A stretch of 64,000 bases of DNA from Nonomuraea cavernae (GTDB lineage Bacteria > Actinomycetota > Actinomycetes > Streptosporangiales > Streptosporangiaceae), in the NCBI RefSeq assembly GCF_014646355.1, contig NZ_BMNH01000024.1, forward strand, positions 2,400-66,399. Reading direction: 5' to 3'. The translations under genes were made by a program, and so were the position numbers. Positions 16,101 to 25,782 of the stretch are shown here, in pieces; within the stretch, counting starts at the first letter, position 1; every line of letters begins with the position of its first letter. Below the pieces are notes generated by a model. It had not been told where the DNA came from, did no database searches, and saw nothing but the letters and a program-made list of their open reading frames with translations.

Positions 16101-19100
16101 TTCACCTCAGGCAGCACGGGCAAGCCCAAGGGCGTCGAGGTCAGCCACCGGCCGCTGCTCAACCTGCTCGACTGGTGTTACCGCACCTTCGAGTTCGACG
16201 CCTCCGACGTCGGGCTCTGCGTCACCTCGCTCGGCTTCGACCTGTCGGTCTTCGACATCTTCGGCCTGCTCGGCCGGGGCGCCTCGCTCTACATCGCCGA
16301 CGAGGACCAGCAGCGCGACCCCGAGCTGCTGCTGAACATCCTGCTCGACGAGCCCATCACGTTCTGGAACTCCGCGCCCACCACGCTCAACCAGCTCGCC
16401 CCGCTGCTCGCCGACCACCAGGGTCACGAGGGCACCGGCGACCTGCGGCTGGTCTTCCTCAGCGGCGACTACACGCCGCTGCCGCTGCCGGACGCCGTGC
16501 GCGCGACCTTCCCTCGGGCGCGGGTGGTCAGCCTGGGCGGCGCCACCGAGGCCACCGTCTGGTCGAACTGGTTCGAGGTGGGGGAGATCGACCCGTCGTG
16601 GCGGAGCATCCCGTACGGCCGGCCGATCGACGACGCCCTCTACTACATCCTCGACGAGAACCGGCGGCCCTGCCCCGAAGGCGTCGAAGGCGACCTGTTC
16701 ATCGGCGGCGGCTGCCTGAGCCTCGGCTACCGCAACCAGCCGGAGCTGACCGCCGAGCGGTTCGTGCCCGACCCGTTCGCGGGCGGCCGCATGTACATGA
16801 CCGGCGACCGGGCCGCCCTGCTGCCCGACGGGAACATCACCTTCCTCGGCCGGGCCGACAACCAGGTCAAGATCCGCGGCTTCCGGGTGGAGCTGGGCGA
16901 GATCGAGCACCGGCTGCGGCAGCACCCGGGCGTGCGGGACGTCGTCGTCCTGGCCCGCGACGACCGCTCCGGCGAGCGGAAGCTGGTCGCGTACGTGGTG
17001 GCCGAGGGCGAGGAGCCTGACGTGGGGGAGCTGCGCGGGCACGCGGCCGAGACGCTGCCGGCGTACATGGTGCCCAACCACGTGGCGTTCGTGACCACGT
17101 TCCCGGCCACGTCCAACGGCAAGCTGGACCGTGACGCGCTCCCATGGCCGCTCGGCGAGCGCGCCTCCGAGCCCGTCGCAGCGCCTGCCCCGGAGCTTGT
17201 CTCCGAGCCAGATTTCGAGCGCGTCCCGGAGCGCGTCTCCGAGCCCGTTCCCGAGCCCGTTCCCGAGCCCGTTTCCGAGCCCGTTCCCGAGCGCGCCGCG
17301 GAGGTGGCGGCCTCGGCGGTGACGGAGATCGCGGAGCTGTTCGCCGAGCTGCTCGGAGTCGACGAGGTCGATGTCGGGCAGGACCTCTGGGACCAGGGCG
17401 TCACCTCCTTCACCATGGTCCAGGTCTCCAAGGCGCTGCGGAAGCGGTACGGCAGGCGCGTCCCCGTCGCGCTGCTGCTGGAGAACCCGACCGTCACCGG
17501 CATCGCCGCGATGGCGGGCGGCACCGACGAACCGCCCGCCGAGGTGCGGCCTGCTGGTGAACCGCCTGGTGCGGAGCGGCCTGGGCCGGAGCGGCCTGGC
17601 GAGGAGCGGCCCGCCGCCGAGGTGCCCGTGCGGCCCGCCGAGGTGAGCGAGCCGGGCGAGGTCGACTTCTTCTCGGCCGAGGACCGGGAGGAGTTCAAAG
17701 CCGGCCGGTGGAACCTGCGCCCGCTGGAGCCGGACGCCAGCCTCATCCGGCTGGACCGGATCGACGTGCCCGAGGAGCACTTCGCGTGGCGGGCCAGCGT
17801 GCGCGACTTCGAGCCCGGCTCCCTGCCGTACCGGTCGCTGTGCCGGCTGCTCAGCCTGCTGCGCGAGCGGCGGCTCGGCGACCGCGAGCGCCACCTGTAC
17901 CCGTCGGCCGGAGACACCTACGCGGTGCAGGCGTACCTGCACGTCACCAGGGGCGCGATCGACGGCGTCGCCGAGGGGATCTACTACTACAACCCGAGCG
18001 AGCACGCGCTCCAGCTGGTGAACGGCCGTCCGGAGATCGACCGCTCGGCGCACTTCGTCTACAACCGCGACCTGTACGACCGCGCCGGTTTCAGCCTCTA
18101 TCTGATCGGCCAGGTCAAGGGCATCGAGCCGCTGTACGGCGAGCAGAGCCTGCGCTACCTGACCCTGGAGGCGGGCTACCTCGGGCAGCTGCTGATGACC
18201 GGCCAGGCGGCCTGCGGCATCGGGCTCTGCCCCATCGGAGAGGTGGCCTTCGACCGCATCCGCGACCAGTTCGACCTCGACGACGGGCACCACTTTTTGC
18301 AGGCGTTCCTGGGCGGTCCAGCCGAGTGCGCGACCCCCGACGCCGCGCCCGTGTACTCCGCACCGGTGTCCACCGCGCCCGTGTCTGTCGCATCCGTATC
18401 TGCCGCACGGGTGTCCACCGCGCCCGTGTCCTCCGTACCGCGAATGGAGTCGGCGGCCGGGGCGGAACAGACCGGCCTCGCGGTGATCGGCATGGCGGGG
18501 CGCTACCCCGGCGCCGACGACCTGGACCGCTTCTGGCACAACCTGCGTACCGGCACCCGCAGCGTCGGCCCGAACGCCAGAGGCGAGCGGCCCGGCGGCT
18601 ACCTGGAGCACATCGACCGCTTCGACAGCCTGCTCTTCCACGTCTCTCCGAAGGAGGCCCCGACGCTGGACCCGCAGCTCCGGCTGCTGCTGCACAGCGT
18701 CTGGGAGTGTCTGGAGCACGCCGGGCACACCCCCGCCTCGCTGCACAGGGGCGCGCCCAGGGTGGGCGTCTTCGTCGGCTCGATGTGGCACGACTACCAG
18801 CACGCGGGCGCCGCGGCCTGGCGCGAGGGCGGCCCGGCGGTGGTCTCGGCGACAGCCTCCGACATGGTCAACCGCGTCTCCTACTTCTTCGGCTTCACCG
18901 GGCCGAGCATCGCCGTGGACACCTCGTGCTCCTCCACGCTGACCGCCCTGCACCTGGCCGCCCAGGCCATTCGCGCGGGAGACTGCGACGCGGCCGTGGT
19001 CGCGGGCGTCAACCTGCTCGCCGACCCCTATCACGCCGGGCTGCTGGCCGGGCTCGGCCTGCTGGCCGACGAGGCCGGCGCCGCAGCCTTCGACGCCGAC

Positions 19101-22100
19101 CGACCGGGCTGGACCGTGGGCGAGGGCGTCGGCTCCTTCCTGCTGCGGCCCGTCGCGGACGCCGTACGGGAGGGGGACGTCGTCCACGGCGTGGTCGAGG
19201 CCACCTGGGTCGCGCACACCGGCCGCAGCGGACGCTTCACCGCGCCGAGCGCCGATGCCATGGCCGAGTCCATGCGCCGCACCCTGGAGCGGGCCGGGGC
19301 CGGGCCCGACGACGTCTGCTACGTCGAGAGCGCCGCGGCCGGCGCCTCCCTGGCCGACGCGGCCGAGGCGGAGGCGCTCACCGAGGTCTTCGCCGGGCGG
19401 ACCGAGCCCGTCGCGGCAGGCACGCTCAAGCCGAACATCGGCCACCTCGAAGCCGCCTCGGGCGCCTCCCAGCTCGCCAAGGTGCTGCTGCAGATCCGGC
19501 ACGGACTGCTGGCGCCCACCCTTCTGGCGGAGCCGCCCACCGACGCGGTGACCGTGCCAGAGCAGCCTCGGCCGTGGACGGGCGAGCGGCGGGCACTGAT
19601 CAACGCTTTCGGGGCGACCGGGACGCACGCGCACGCCGTCGTGCGCGCGCCCCTTCCCGAGGAGTCCCAGGGGGCCGCGCCCGACGACGGCCGGGAGCAC
19701 GCGGTCCTGGTGTCCGCCGCGACCGGTGAGCAGCTCGTGACCGCCGCGCGCCGACTCGCCGCCAAGGTGGCCGGAGTCGCCGGGGCCGCCGAGACTGCCG
19801 TACCCGGGGCGGGGGACGCTGGGGCGGGGGAGCTGGGGCTGGGCCGCGTCGCCTACACCACCCAGACCGGGCGTGCCGCCCTCGCGCACCGGCTCGCCGT
19901 CGTATGCCGCGACCTGGAAGGGCTGCGGGAGGGGCTGGAGGCGTTCGCGGCGGGCAGGGCGCACGGGTCCGTGCTCACCGGCGACGCCGAACGGCCCCAT
20001 GCCGCCGAACGGCCCGGCGACGTTGAACGCCTTCCTGCCGCCGACCGCCCTGGTGCCGGTGGCCGCCCAGGAGGGGCCGCCGACTCGCAGGACCTCCGGA
20101 CGGAGGCCGAGGCGGCCGTTGCCTGGGTGACCGGGCAGGAGGTGGAGTGGGAGCGGTTCTGGCCGGAGGTCCCCGGTCGGGTGGCGCTGCCCGCCTACCC
20201 GTTCGCGGCGGAGCCGTACTGGATCGAACGGACGGAGCCGGTCGTGGCTCAGGTCGCCACGGGCGAGATGGAGGAGTACCTCAGGGGCGTCTACGCCGAG
20301 GTCTCGGGCATCGACGCGGACCGGCTGGGCCTGCGGGTGCCGTTGGAGCAGTACGGGCTGACCTCGTACCAGATCGTGCAGCTCAACGAGCGGCTGGAGC
20401 GGGACCTGGGCGAGCGGTCGCGGACGCTCTTCTTCGAGCACCGGGACCTCGCCGGCGTCGCCGCCGCGCTGTCCGCCAAGGCGCCCGCTCCACGGGCGAC
20501 GCCCGCCAGCGCCACCGTGCCGGCCAGCAGCGGGCGCCCGGCCCGCGCCGAGCCCGTACGGCCCGGCCTGGAGGACGACGACGCGATCGCCGTGATCGGG
20601 ATCGCCGGGCGGTACCCCGATGCCCCCGATCTGGCGGCGTTCTGGGAGAACCTGGCCGCCGGGCGGCATTCGCTCTCCCGCGTCCCGGACGGCCGGACCC
20701 GCGATGGCTGGCCGGTGGACCTGATGTGGGGCGGCTTCCTCGACGGCGTGACCGACTTCGACCCGCTGCTGTTCGGCATCACGCCGCGTGACGCGGCCCT
20801 CATGGACCCGCAGGAGCGCGTCTTTCTCGAGGTCACCTGGGAGGCGCTGGAGGACGCGGGCTACCCGCGCACCCGGCTGCGCGACCGGCACGGATCGAGC
20901 GTGGCCGTCTACGCGGGCGTGATGTACAACGAGTACCCCTTCTTCGGCGTCGAGGAGGGCGTGCGCGGCACGCCCCAGGACACCGGCGCGACCCTCGGCG
21001 GCGTGGCCAACCGCGTCTCCTATCACCTGGACCTCAAGGGGCCCAGCATGTCGATCGACACGATGTGCTCGTCCTCGCTGGCCGCGCTGCACCTCGCGGT
21101 CCGGTCGCTGCGCCAGGGGGAGTGCGAGCTGGCGATCGCCGGCGGAGTCAACCTCAACCTGCACCCGAACAAGTTCATCCAGCACGCCCGGATGCGGCTG
21201 ACCGCCGGGGACCGGCGCTGCCACAGCTTCGGAGCGGGCGGCGACGGCTTCGTGCCGGCCGAGGGGGCAGGGGTCGTCCTGCTCAAGCCGCTGTCCAGGG
21301 CGAAGGCGGACGGCGACCGGATCCACGCCGTGATCAGGGGCACCGCCGTGGTGCACTCCGGCCGGACCAACGGCTGGGTGGTGCCCAGCCCGGTCGAGGA
21401 GGGCGACCTCGTGGCCCGCGCGCTGGCCGACGCGGGAGTGGACCCCGCCGACATCGGCTACCTGGAATGCCACGGCGCGGGCACCGCGCTCGGTGACCCC
21501 ATCGAGATCAACGCCCTCATGCGGGTGTTCGGGCAGGCAGGGCTGGCTCCGGGGAGCATCCCGATCGGGTCGGTCAAGTCCAACCTCGGGCACGTCGAGT
21601 CGGGCGCCGGCATCGCCGGGCTCACCAAGATCGTGCTGCAGTTGCGGCACCGGCGGCTCGTGCCCTCCCTGCACGCCGACGAGCTCAACCCTAACATCGA
21701 CTGGGACGAGATCCCCTTCCGCGTGCAGCGCGAGGCGGCCGACTGGCCCGAGGGGCCCGGCGGCGCGCCCCGGCGGGCGGGCATCAGCTCGTTCGGCGCC
21801 GGAGGGACGATCGCGCACGCGGTGCTCGAAGAACCCCCGCCCGCCGGGACCGGCGCGCCCGCCGGAGGACCGCAGCTGATCGTGCTGTCGGCGCACGACG
21901 AGAAGCGGCTGCGCGCCATGGCCGGTCGGCTGGCCGGGCACCTGCGCGCGACGCCCGAGAGCCTGGCCGACGTCGCCTACACGCTTCAGACCGGGCGGGA
22001 GCCGCTGCGCGAGCGGCTCGCGCTGGTCGTCTCCGAGGTGGGGGAGCTGTGCGAGCGGCTGGAGCGGTTCGCCCGGTCGGAGCCCGCCGACGTGCTGCGG

Positions 22101-25100
22101 GGCCGGGTCCGGGCGGGCAGCCTGCCGCCTCACGACCTGGTGTCCCACGACCTCGCGTCGGGCGATCTGGCGGGCGACGCGTCGGCCGCGCGGCCCGGCT
22201 ACCTGGGGGGCAACGCGCGGGGTGCGCGGTCCGGCGACCTGGCGGAGCTGGCGGAGCCGGCGCGGCGCTGGGTGAACGGGGGGCACGTGGACTGGGCGCC
22301 CGTCGCGGGCGCGCGTCTGGTGGGACTGCCGTCGTACCCGTTCGACCGGATGCGGTGCTGGCCCTTCGAGGCCCCGGCCGCACCTGAGGACTCCGGCGCC
22401 GGGCGGCCCGCCGCCACCGACGGGACCGCCTCCGATGCCGCCTCTGGGGTCACCGACCAGGCCGTCTCTGAGTCGGCTGTGGCCGAGATGCCGCTCTTCG
22501 AGCGGACCTGGACCGCGTGCGAGCGTCCCGCCCACGATCCGGGAACGCTCGGCGGCGGGACAGTGGTGTGCCTGTTCAACGACGCCTCCGAGGCGCTCGC
22601 GCGGTCACTCGGCGAGCAGGTCGTGCTCGTACGCGAAGGGGAGCCGACACCGGAGGAGTTCGCCGGCTGGATCGACCTGTGCGACCTGGGCGAGGCGCGC
22701 CCAGCCCGCGAGCTGGAACGGCTCGCGTCCCTTCAGGACGCCCTGGCCCGACGCCGTCCGCTGACGATCCTGCACGTCACCAGCGGTCTACTGGACCTCG
22801 ACGGAGCCCGGCCGAGCCTGGCCGGGGCGCGAATGGCGGGCTTCGTGCGGATGCTCGCCGCCGAGTACCCGGCGGTCACGGCCACCGTGCTGGACAGCGA
22901 CCGTCCCTGCGCGCAACAGATCCGCGCCGAGTGGGCGGCCCCCGAGCCCTACGGAGAAATCTGCTACCGCGACGGCGGGCGGTACCGTCCCGCCCTGCGC
23001 GAGCTGCCCGCACCGTACGTGAAGCCGGACCTCGACCCCGAGGCCGTCTATGTCGTGAGCGGCGGCACCAGAGGACTGGGCGCGCTGGTGGCCCGCCACC
23101 TGGCCGATCACGGCGCACGCCGGCTCGCCCTCCTCGGCCTGCGGCCGCTGCCGCCGCGCGACCAATGGGACCAAGCGGACGGGCCCGGCCAGGAGGCGGT
23201 CGCCACCGTCCTGGACCTGGAGCGCATGGGCGCCCGGGTGGCCGTGCACAGCGGGCCGCTGTCCGAACGTACCGACCTGACCTCCTTCCTGGACGGTGTG
23301 CGGCGCGAGCTGGGACCGATCGGCGGCGTCGTGCACTGCGCCGGACGCTCCAGCCAGGGCCGTCCGTCGCTGGCGCACAAGAGCCAGGACGACCTCAGCG
23401 CCGTGCTCGCGCCCAAGGCCGACGGCCTGGAGGCGCTGGACGAGGCGTGCGCCGAGGACCGCCCCGCCTTCTTCGTCACCTTTTCCTCCGTCTGCGCCGC
23501 CGTGCCCGCGCTGGCCGCCGGGGTGGCGGACTACGCGGCCGCCAACACCTTCCTCGACCTGTACACCGGGGTCAGGCGGCGGGCCGGGCGGCCCGAGTTC
23601 CGCTCGGTCAACTGGCCGCAGTGGCAGGAGTCCGGCGGGGCGCGCGGGAAGCCGAACGTCTGCGAGCCCGTCGGAATCGCGCCGCTCGGCGACCGGGACG
23701 GGCTGCGGGTGCTGGACCGGGTCATCGGGCTCGCGCGCGGCGCGACCGTGCTGCCGTGCCCGCCGACGGACGTGACCGTGGACGTTCCGGCGCTGATCAG
23801 GCTGCCCGAGCAGGGGGAACGGCGTTCGGTCCCCGAGCGGGAGGAACGGCGTCCGGTCGCCGAACCCGCGCAGGCTGAGGGGCCCGACTGGCTGGCCGTA
23901 CTGTTCTCCGAGACGATCGGCATCCCCGTGGACGTGCTGGACCCGACGGCGGAGTTCGGGGAACTCGGCGTCGAGTCGGTGATGCTGGCCGAGCTGGTGC
24001 AGCGGATCGAGGAGCGGCTCGGGGAGAGTCTCGAACCGTCCTTGCTGCTGGACTATCCGACGCTGGAGCAGCTCCGCGAGCGGCTCGGCGTCCCCGAGGA
24101 GGCCGTCCGGGACGCTGCGGAGTCCATCCCGGAGCCTGGGTTGAAGCCCGTGGCGGAATCCGTTCGGGAGTCTGTGCAGGGGGCCGTTGGGGAGCCTGTT
24201 TCGGGGACCGTTCGGGAGCCCGTGCCTGAGCCTGTTGCGGGGGCCGTTTCCGCTGGGCCCGTCGAGGTACGTGAGCGGCCCGTGGGCGAGGACCGCAGGA
24301 TCGCGATCATCGGGATGGCCTGCCGGCTGCCCGGCGCCCCCGACGTGGCCGCCTTCTGGCGGAACCTGATCACGGGCCGGTGCGACGTGCGTGAGGTGCC
24401 CGCCTCCCGCTGGGACCACCGCGAGCTGTACCGGCCCGAGCCCGCGCTGGGGCGCAGCATCAGCAAGTGGGGCGGGTTCGTCGACGACATCGAGTCCTTC
24501 GACAACGACTACTTCGAGATGGGCGAGGACGAGGCCCGGGCCCTGGACCCGGCCATCCGCATGTTCCTGGAGTGCTGCGCCGTCTGCCTCGCCGACGCCG
24601 GTTACCAGCCCGGCGAGCTGCGTGGACGGCGGGTCGGCGTGTTCGCGGGGGCCCGCATGTCCGACTACGGGCGGCGGGTCGGCGTCCGGCCGGGCGGGCT
24701 CGCCTCCGACCAGAACTTCATCGCGGCCCGGGTCGCCCACCACTTCGATCTGCGCGGCCCCAACCTCGTCGTGGACAGCGCCTGCTCGTCCTCCCTGGTC
24801 GGCGTCCAACTGGCCGGGCAGAGCCTGCTCGCCGGAGAGGCGGAAGTCGCCCTGGCGGGCGGGGTGGAGGTGCTCCTCGACGAGAACGACTACCTGCAGC
24901 TCAGCGCGGCCAAGGCGTTGTCGCCCACCGGCCGGTGCCACACCTTCGACGAGCGTGCCGACGGGTTCGTCCCCGGCGAGGGGTGCGGGGTCGTCCTGCT
25001 CAAGCCGCTGCGCGCGGCCCTGGCCGACGGTGACCGGGTGCACGCGGTCATCGAGGCGGTCGCCGTGAACAACGACGGCCGCACCATGGGCGTCACCACG

Positions 25101-25778
25101 CCCAACCCCGAAGCGCAGGCCGACGTGGTCCGCCGGGCCCTGGCGGCGGCGGGGCGCACGCCGCGTGAGATCGGCCTGGTCGAGGCGCACGGCACCGGCA
25201 CGCTCATCGGCGACCCCATCGAGCTGCGCGCCCTGACGCGCGTGTTCGGCGAGGGCGGCGACGCGGGGACGTGCGCGATCGGCAGCGTGAAGACCAACAT
25301 CGGGCACACGCTGAGCGCGGCCGGGATCGCCGGGCTGCTCAAGGCGGCGCTGGCCGTGGAGCACGGGCAGATCCCGCCGACGCTGTCCTGCGAGCGGCCC
25401 AACCCGCGCTTCGACTTCGGCGCCTCGCCCTTCGAGCCCGCCACCGAGCCGCGGGACTGGCCCTCGCCGCGGGTCGCGGGCGTGAGCTCGTTCGGGCTCG
25501 GCGGCACCAACGCGCATCTCGTGCTCAGCGAGCTCGATCCGCGGCTGCGCGCGAAGCCGGAGCGCGAGCCCGCCTCCGCGCCGGTCTTCCGGCGCAGGCG
25601 GCTGTGGCTGGACCGCGACCCCGGCCCTGCTGCCGTACGCGATCCCGGCCCTGATCACGGCACCGGCGTCGGCCGTGATCCCGGCCGTGATCCTGGCCGT
25701 GATCCTGGCCACGATCTCAGCTCGCCGGACGACGCGAGCTCGCTGCTCGACCTGAACATCACCACGGGGAGGCGCTGA
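13140..25778 (+). CDS. Hybrid NRPS/trans-AT PKS, megasynthase 1 (leinamycin LnmI-like)
   Basis: A 4212-residue protein; the ATG at 13140 follows GGAGGAGG. Rough domain order: carrier (1-80, Ser38); Cy1 (105-495; LTPLQQAY, DASVTD, SQTSGVALDHQ); Cy2 (498-845; DLTVLD); A (847-1335; my reading of the code is D-L-F-N-F-S-L-V-W, close to Cys); PCP (Ser1423); SagB/nitroreductase-like oxidase (1510-1730), which would turn thiazoline into thiazole; KS1 (1779-2190, Cys1930, but the HGTGT His is replaced by Ala2065); ACP (Ser2409); KS2 (2483-2905, Cys2643, complete); KR (about 3120-3490, Tyr near 3464); ACP (Ser3613); KS3 (3720-4130, Cys3882, complete). It ends after KS3, and the DH of that split module begins the next protein. 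No AT domain is present. The free N-terminal carrier probably receives chloro-threonine from the SyrC-like transferase. The linkers at about 1345-1390, 3660-3715 and 4155-4200 are Pro/Glu/Val- or Asp-Pro-Gly-rich repeats. Confidence 0.95.
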   Translation: MEHNERVTEAVVRLLAEALPGGADLTPDASLKDSGLDSISAVRVWFEIQREFALDFPVEWLGECATPARLAERIAELAGPERNADQAAPAAPTGPVIGAAPGERHEPFALTPLQQAYVMGADEDVTPDPVGCQVYREFEVPDVDAGRLREAWQRVVDHHDALRLRLDEDGTQRVLERAPSWELPVDRPGARERLAHRRYEPGVWPPFAVEVTTPGTVHFGIDASVTDGRGLDVLLRDWWRCYRDPGHRLGDAAPSLRDCLRALEAYRQGPRLQEDLDYWRGRLADLPPGPAAGVPDGSPRSALTGSLSAAQWSALRARAAELDVSPTALVLTLFAETVGRGEDCSLAVTTTGRAWLPREVDEVVGPFTGTAVFAAESTSGEPLEEAVQEVHRRLWRDLGHAAVPGVTVMRELRERAPLPVVFTSLLDARPDEAVPPVSYALSQTSGVALDHQMWELDGELRIRWDLVPGCFAPGEPETLFARFTNALRALCADAGDAEIRPLNELQKAYYVARAAGSCRYDGCQVYHSFHVRDLDRDRLERAWLRLVAAYDALRSEVTHDGTLRIRPHAPRNWSIPETTEVEVEEMAGRAFPLGRWPQWELRVTGETVHAAVDLTVLDGRSIHRVLRELFLLYADPSAEPRPPQEHTLEDSGEAGYWTERFRDLPPGPEVATTPARRVRLSGSVAAVSDETVFAALTGALGRRFTDPFSVSVVRWTAESEPLRPGEFTALSWVTNAESYQDRIGADAANGALTGLATLRGHVMKERRRRAYAFPVVYTSTLDLTAHPLPDGVEAGPWMTYTPDVALDCIVIREGDRLHYHWDALEPEFPDLAELFAAFEDRLRPAHRLFERQAAARPDAVALRHAGGTMTYGELNRRANAAAWRLKELGVGPGTVVGVRLCRGPDMVAAVLGILKAGGAYLPVEPSLPDERAAVMLDDAAAGIVLTCPRTPGWAVPEGVRTVELDADGDDRGDPPLVNTVDDLAYVIFTSGSTGKPKGVEVSHRPLLNLLDWCYRTFEFDASDVGLCVTSLGFDLSVFDIFGLLGRGASLYIADEDQQRDPELLLNILLDEPITFWNSAPTTLNQLAPLLADHQGHEGTGDLRLVFLSGDYTPLPLPDAVRATFPRARVVSLGGATEATVWSNWFEVGEIDPSWRSIPYGRPIDDALYYILDENRRPCPEGVEGDLFIGGGCLSLGYRNQPELTAERFVPDPFAGGRMYMTGDRAALLPDGNITFLGRADNQVKIRGFRVELGEIEHRLRQHPGVRDVVVLARDDRSGERKLVAYVVAEGEEPDVGELRGHAAETLPAYMVPNHVAFVTTFPATSNGKLDRDALPWPLGERASEPVAAPAPELVSEPDFERVPERVSEPVPEPVPEPVSEPVPERAAEVAASAVTEIAELFAELLGVDEVDVGQDLWDQGVTSFTMVQVSKALRKRYGRRVPVALLLENPTVTGIAAMAGGTDEPPAEVRPAGEPPGAERPGPERPGEERPAAEVPVRPAEVSEPGEVDFFSAEDREEFKAGRWNLRPLEPDASLIRLDRIDVPEEHFAWRASVRDFEPGSLPYRSLCRLLSLLRERRLGDRERHLYPSAGDTYAVQAYLHVTRGAIDGVAEGIYYYNPSEHALQLVNGRPEIDRSAHFVYNRDLYDRAGFSLYLIGQVKGIEPLYGEQSLRYLTLEAGYLGQLLMTGQAACGIGLCPIGEVAFDRIRDQFDLDDGHHFLQAFLGGPAECATPDAAPVYSAPVSTAPVSVASVSAARVSTAPVSSVPRMESAAGAEQTGLAVIGMAGRYPGADDLDRFWHNLRTGTRSVGPNARGERPGGYLEHIDRFDSLLFHVSPKEAPTLDPQLRLLLHSVWECLEHAGHTPASLHRGAPRVGVFVGSMWHDYQHAGAAAWREGGPAVVSATASDMVNRVSYFFGFTGPSIAVDTSCSSTLTALHLAAQAIRAGDCDAAVVAGVNLLADPYHAGLLAGLGLLADEAGAAAFDADRPGWTVGEGVGSFLLRPVADAVREGDVVHGVVEATWVAHTGRSGRFTAPSADAMAESMRRTLERAGAGPDDVCYVESAAAGASLADAAEAEALTEVFAGRTEPVAAGTLKPNIGHLEAASGASQLAKVLLQIRHGLLAPTLLAEPPTDAVTVPEQPRPWTGERRALINAFGATGTHAHAVVRAPLPEESQGAAPDDGREHAVLVSAATGEQLVTAARRLAAKVAGVAGAAETAVPGAGDAGAGELGLGRVAYTTQTGRAALAHRLAVVCRDLEGLREGLEAFAAGRAHGSVLTGDAERPHAAERPGDVERLPAADRPGAGGRPGGAADSQDLRTEAEAAVAWVTGQEVEWERFWPEVPGRVALPAYPFAAEPYWIERTEPVVAQVATGEMEEYLRGVYAEVSGIDADRLGLRVPLEQYGLTSYQIVQLNERLERDLGERSRTLFFEHRDLAGVAAALSAKAPAPRATPASATVPASSGRPARAEPVRPGLEDDDAIAVIGIAGRYPDAPDLAAFWENLAAGRHSLSRVPDGRTRDGWPVDLMWGGFLDGVTDFDPLLFGITPRDAALMDPQERVFLEVTWEALEDAGYPRTRLRDRHGSSVAVYAGVMYNEYPFFGVEEGVRGTPQDTGATLGGVANRVSYHLDLKGPSMSIDTMCSSSLAALHLAVRSLRQGECELAIAGGVNLNLHPNKFIQHARMRLTAGDRRCHSFGAGGDGFVPAEGAGVVLLKPLSRAKADGDRIHAVIRGTAVVHSGRTNGWVVPSPVEEGDLVARALADAGVDPADIGYLECHGAGTALGDPIEINALMRVFGQAGLAPGSIPIGSVKSNLGHVESGAGIAGLTKIVLQLRHRRLVPSLHADELNPNIDWDEIPFRVQREAADWPEGPGGAPRRAGISSFGAGGTIAHAVLEEPPPAGTGAPAGGPQLIVLSAHDEKRLRAMAGRLAGHLRATPESLADVAYTLQTGREPLRERLALVVSEVGELCERLERFARSEPADVLRGRVRAGSLPPHDLVSHDLASGDLAGDASAARPGYLGGNARGARSGDLAELAEPARRWVNGGHVDWAPVAGARLVGLPSYPFDRMRCWPFEAPAAPEDSGAGRPAATDGTASDAASGVTDQAVSESAVAEMPLFERTWTACERPAHDPGTLGGGTVVCLFNDASEALARSLGEQVVLVREGEPTPEEFAGWIDLCDLGEARPARELERLASLQDALARRRPLTILHVTSGLLDLDGARPSLAGARMAGFVRMLAAEYPAVTATVLDSDRPCAQQIRAEWAAPEPYGEICYRDGGRYRPALRELPAPYVKPDLDPEAVYVVSGGTRGLGALVARHLADHGARRLALLGLRPLPPRDQWDQADGPGQEAVATVLDLERMGARVAVHSGPLSERTDLTSFLDGVRRELGPIGGVVHCAGRSSQGRPSLAHKSQDDLSAVLAPKADGLEALDEACAEDRPAFFVTFSSVCAAVPALAAGVADYAAANTFLDLYTGVRRRAGRPEFRSVNWPQWQESGGARGKPNVCEPVGIAPLGDRDGLRVLDRVIGLARGATVLPCPPTDVTVDVPALIRLPEQGERRSVPEREERRPVAEPAQAEGPDWLAVLFSETIGIPVDVLDPTAEFGELGVESVMLAELVQRIEERLGESLEPSLLLDYPTLEQLRERLGVPEEAVRDAAESIPEPGLKPVAESVRESVQGAVGEPVSGTVREPVPEPVAGAVSAGPVEVRERPVGEDRRIAIIGMACRLPGAPDVAAFWRNLITGRCDVREVPASRWDHRELYRPEPALGRSISKWGGFVDDIESFDNDYFEMGEDEARALDPAIRMFLECCAVCLADAGYQPGELRGRRVGVFAGARMSDYGRRVGVRPGGLASDQNFIAARVAHHFDLRGPNLVVDSACSSSLVGVQLAGQSLLAGEAEVALAGGVEVLLDENDYLQLSAAKALSPTGRCHTFDERADGFVPGEGCGVVLLKPLRAALADGDRVHAVIEAVAVNNDGRTMGVTTPNPEAQADVVRRALAAAGRTPREIGLVEAHGTGTLIGDPIELRALTRVFGEGGDAGTCAIGSVKTNIGHTLSAAGIAGLLKAALAVEHGQIPPTLSCERPNPRFDFGASPFEPATEPRDWPSPRVAGVSSFGLGGTNAHLVLSELDPRLRAKPEREPASAPVFRRRRLWLDRDPGPAAVRDPGPDHGTGVGRDPGRDPGRDPGHDLSSPDDASSLLDLNITTGRR

Positions 25779-25782
25779 CTCC

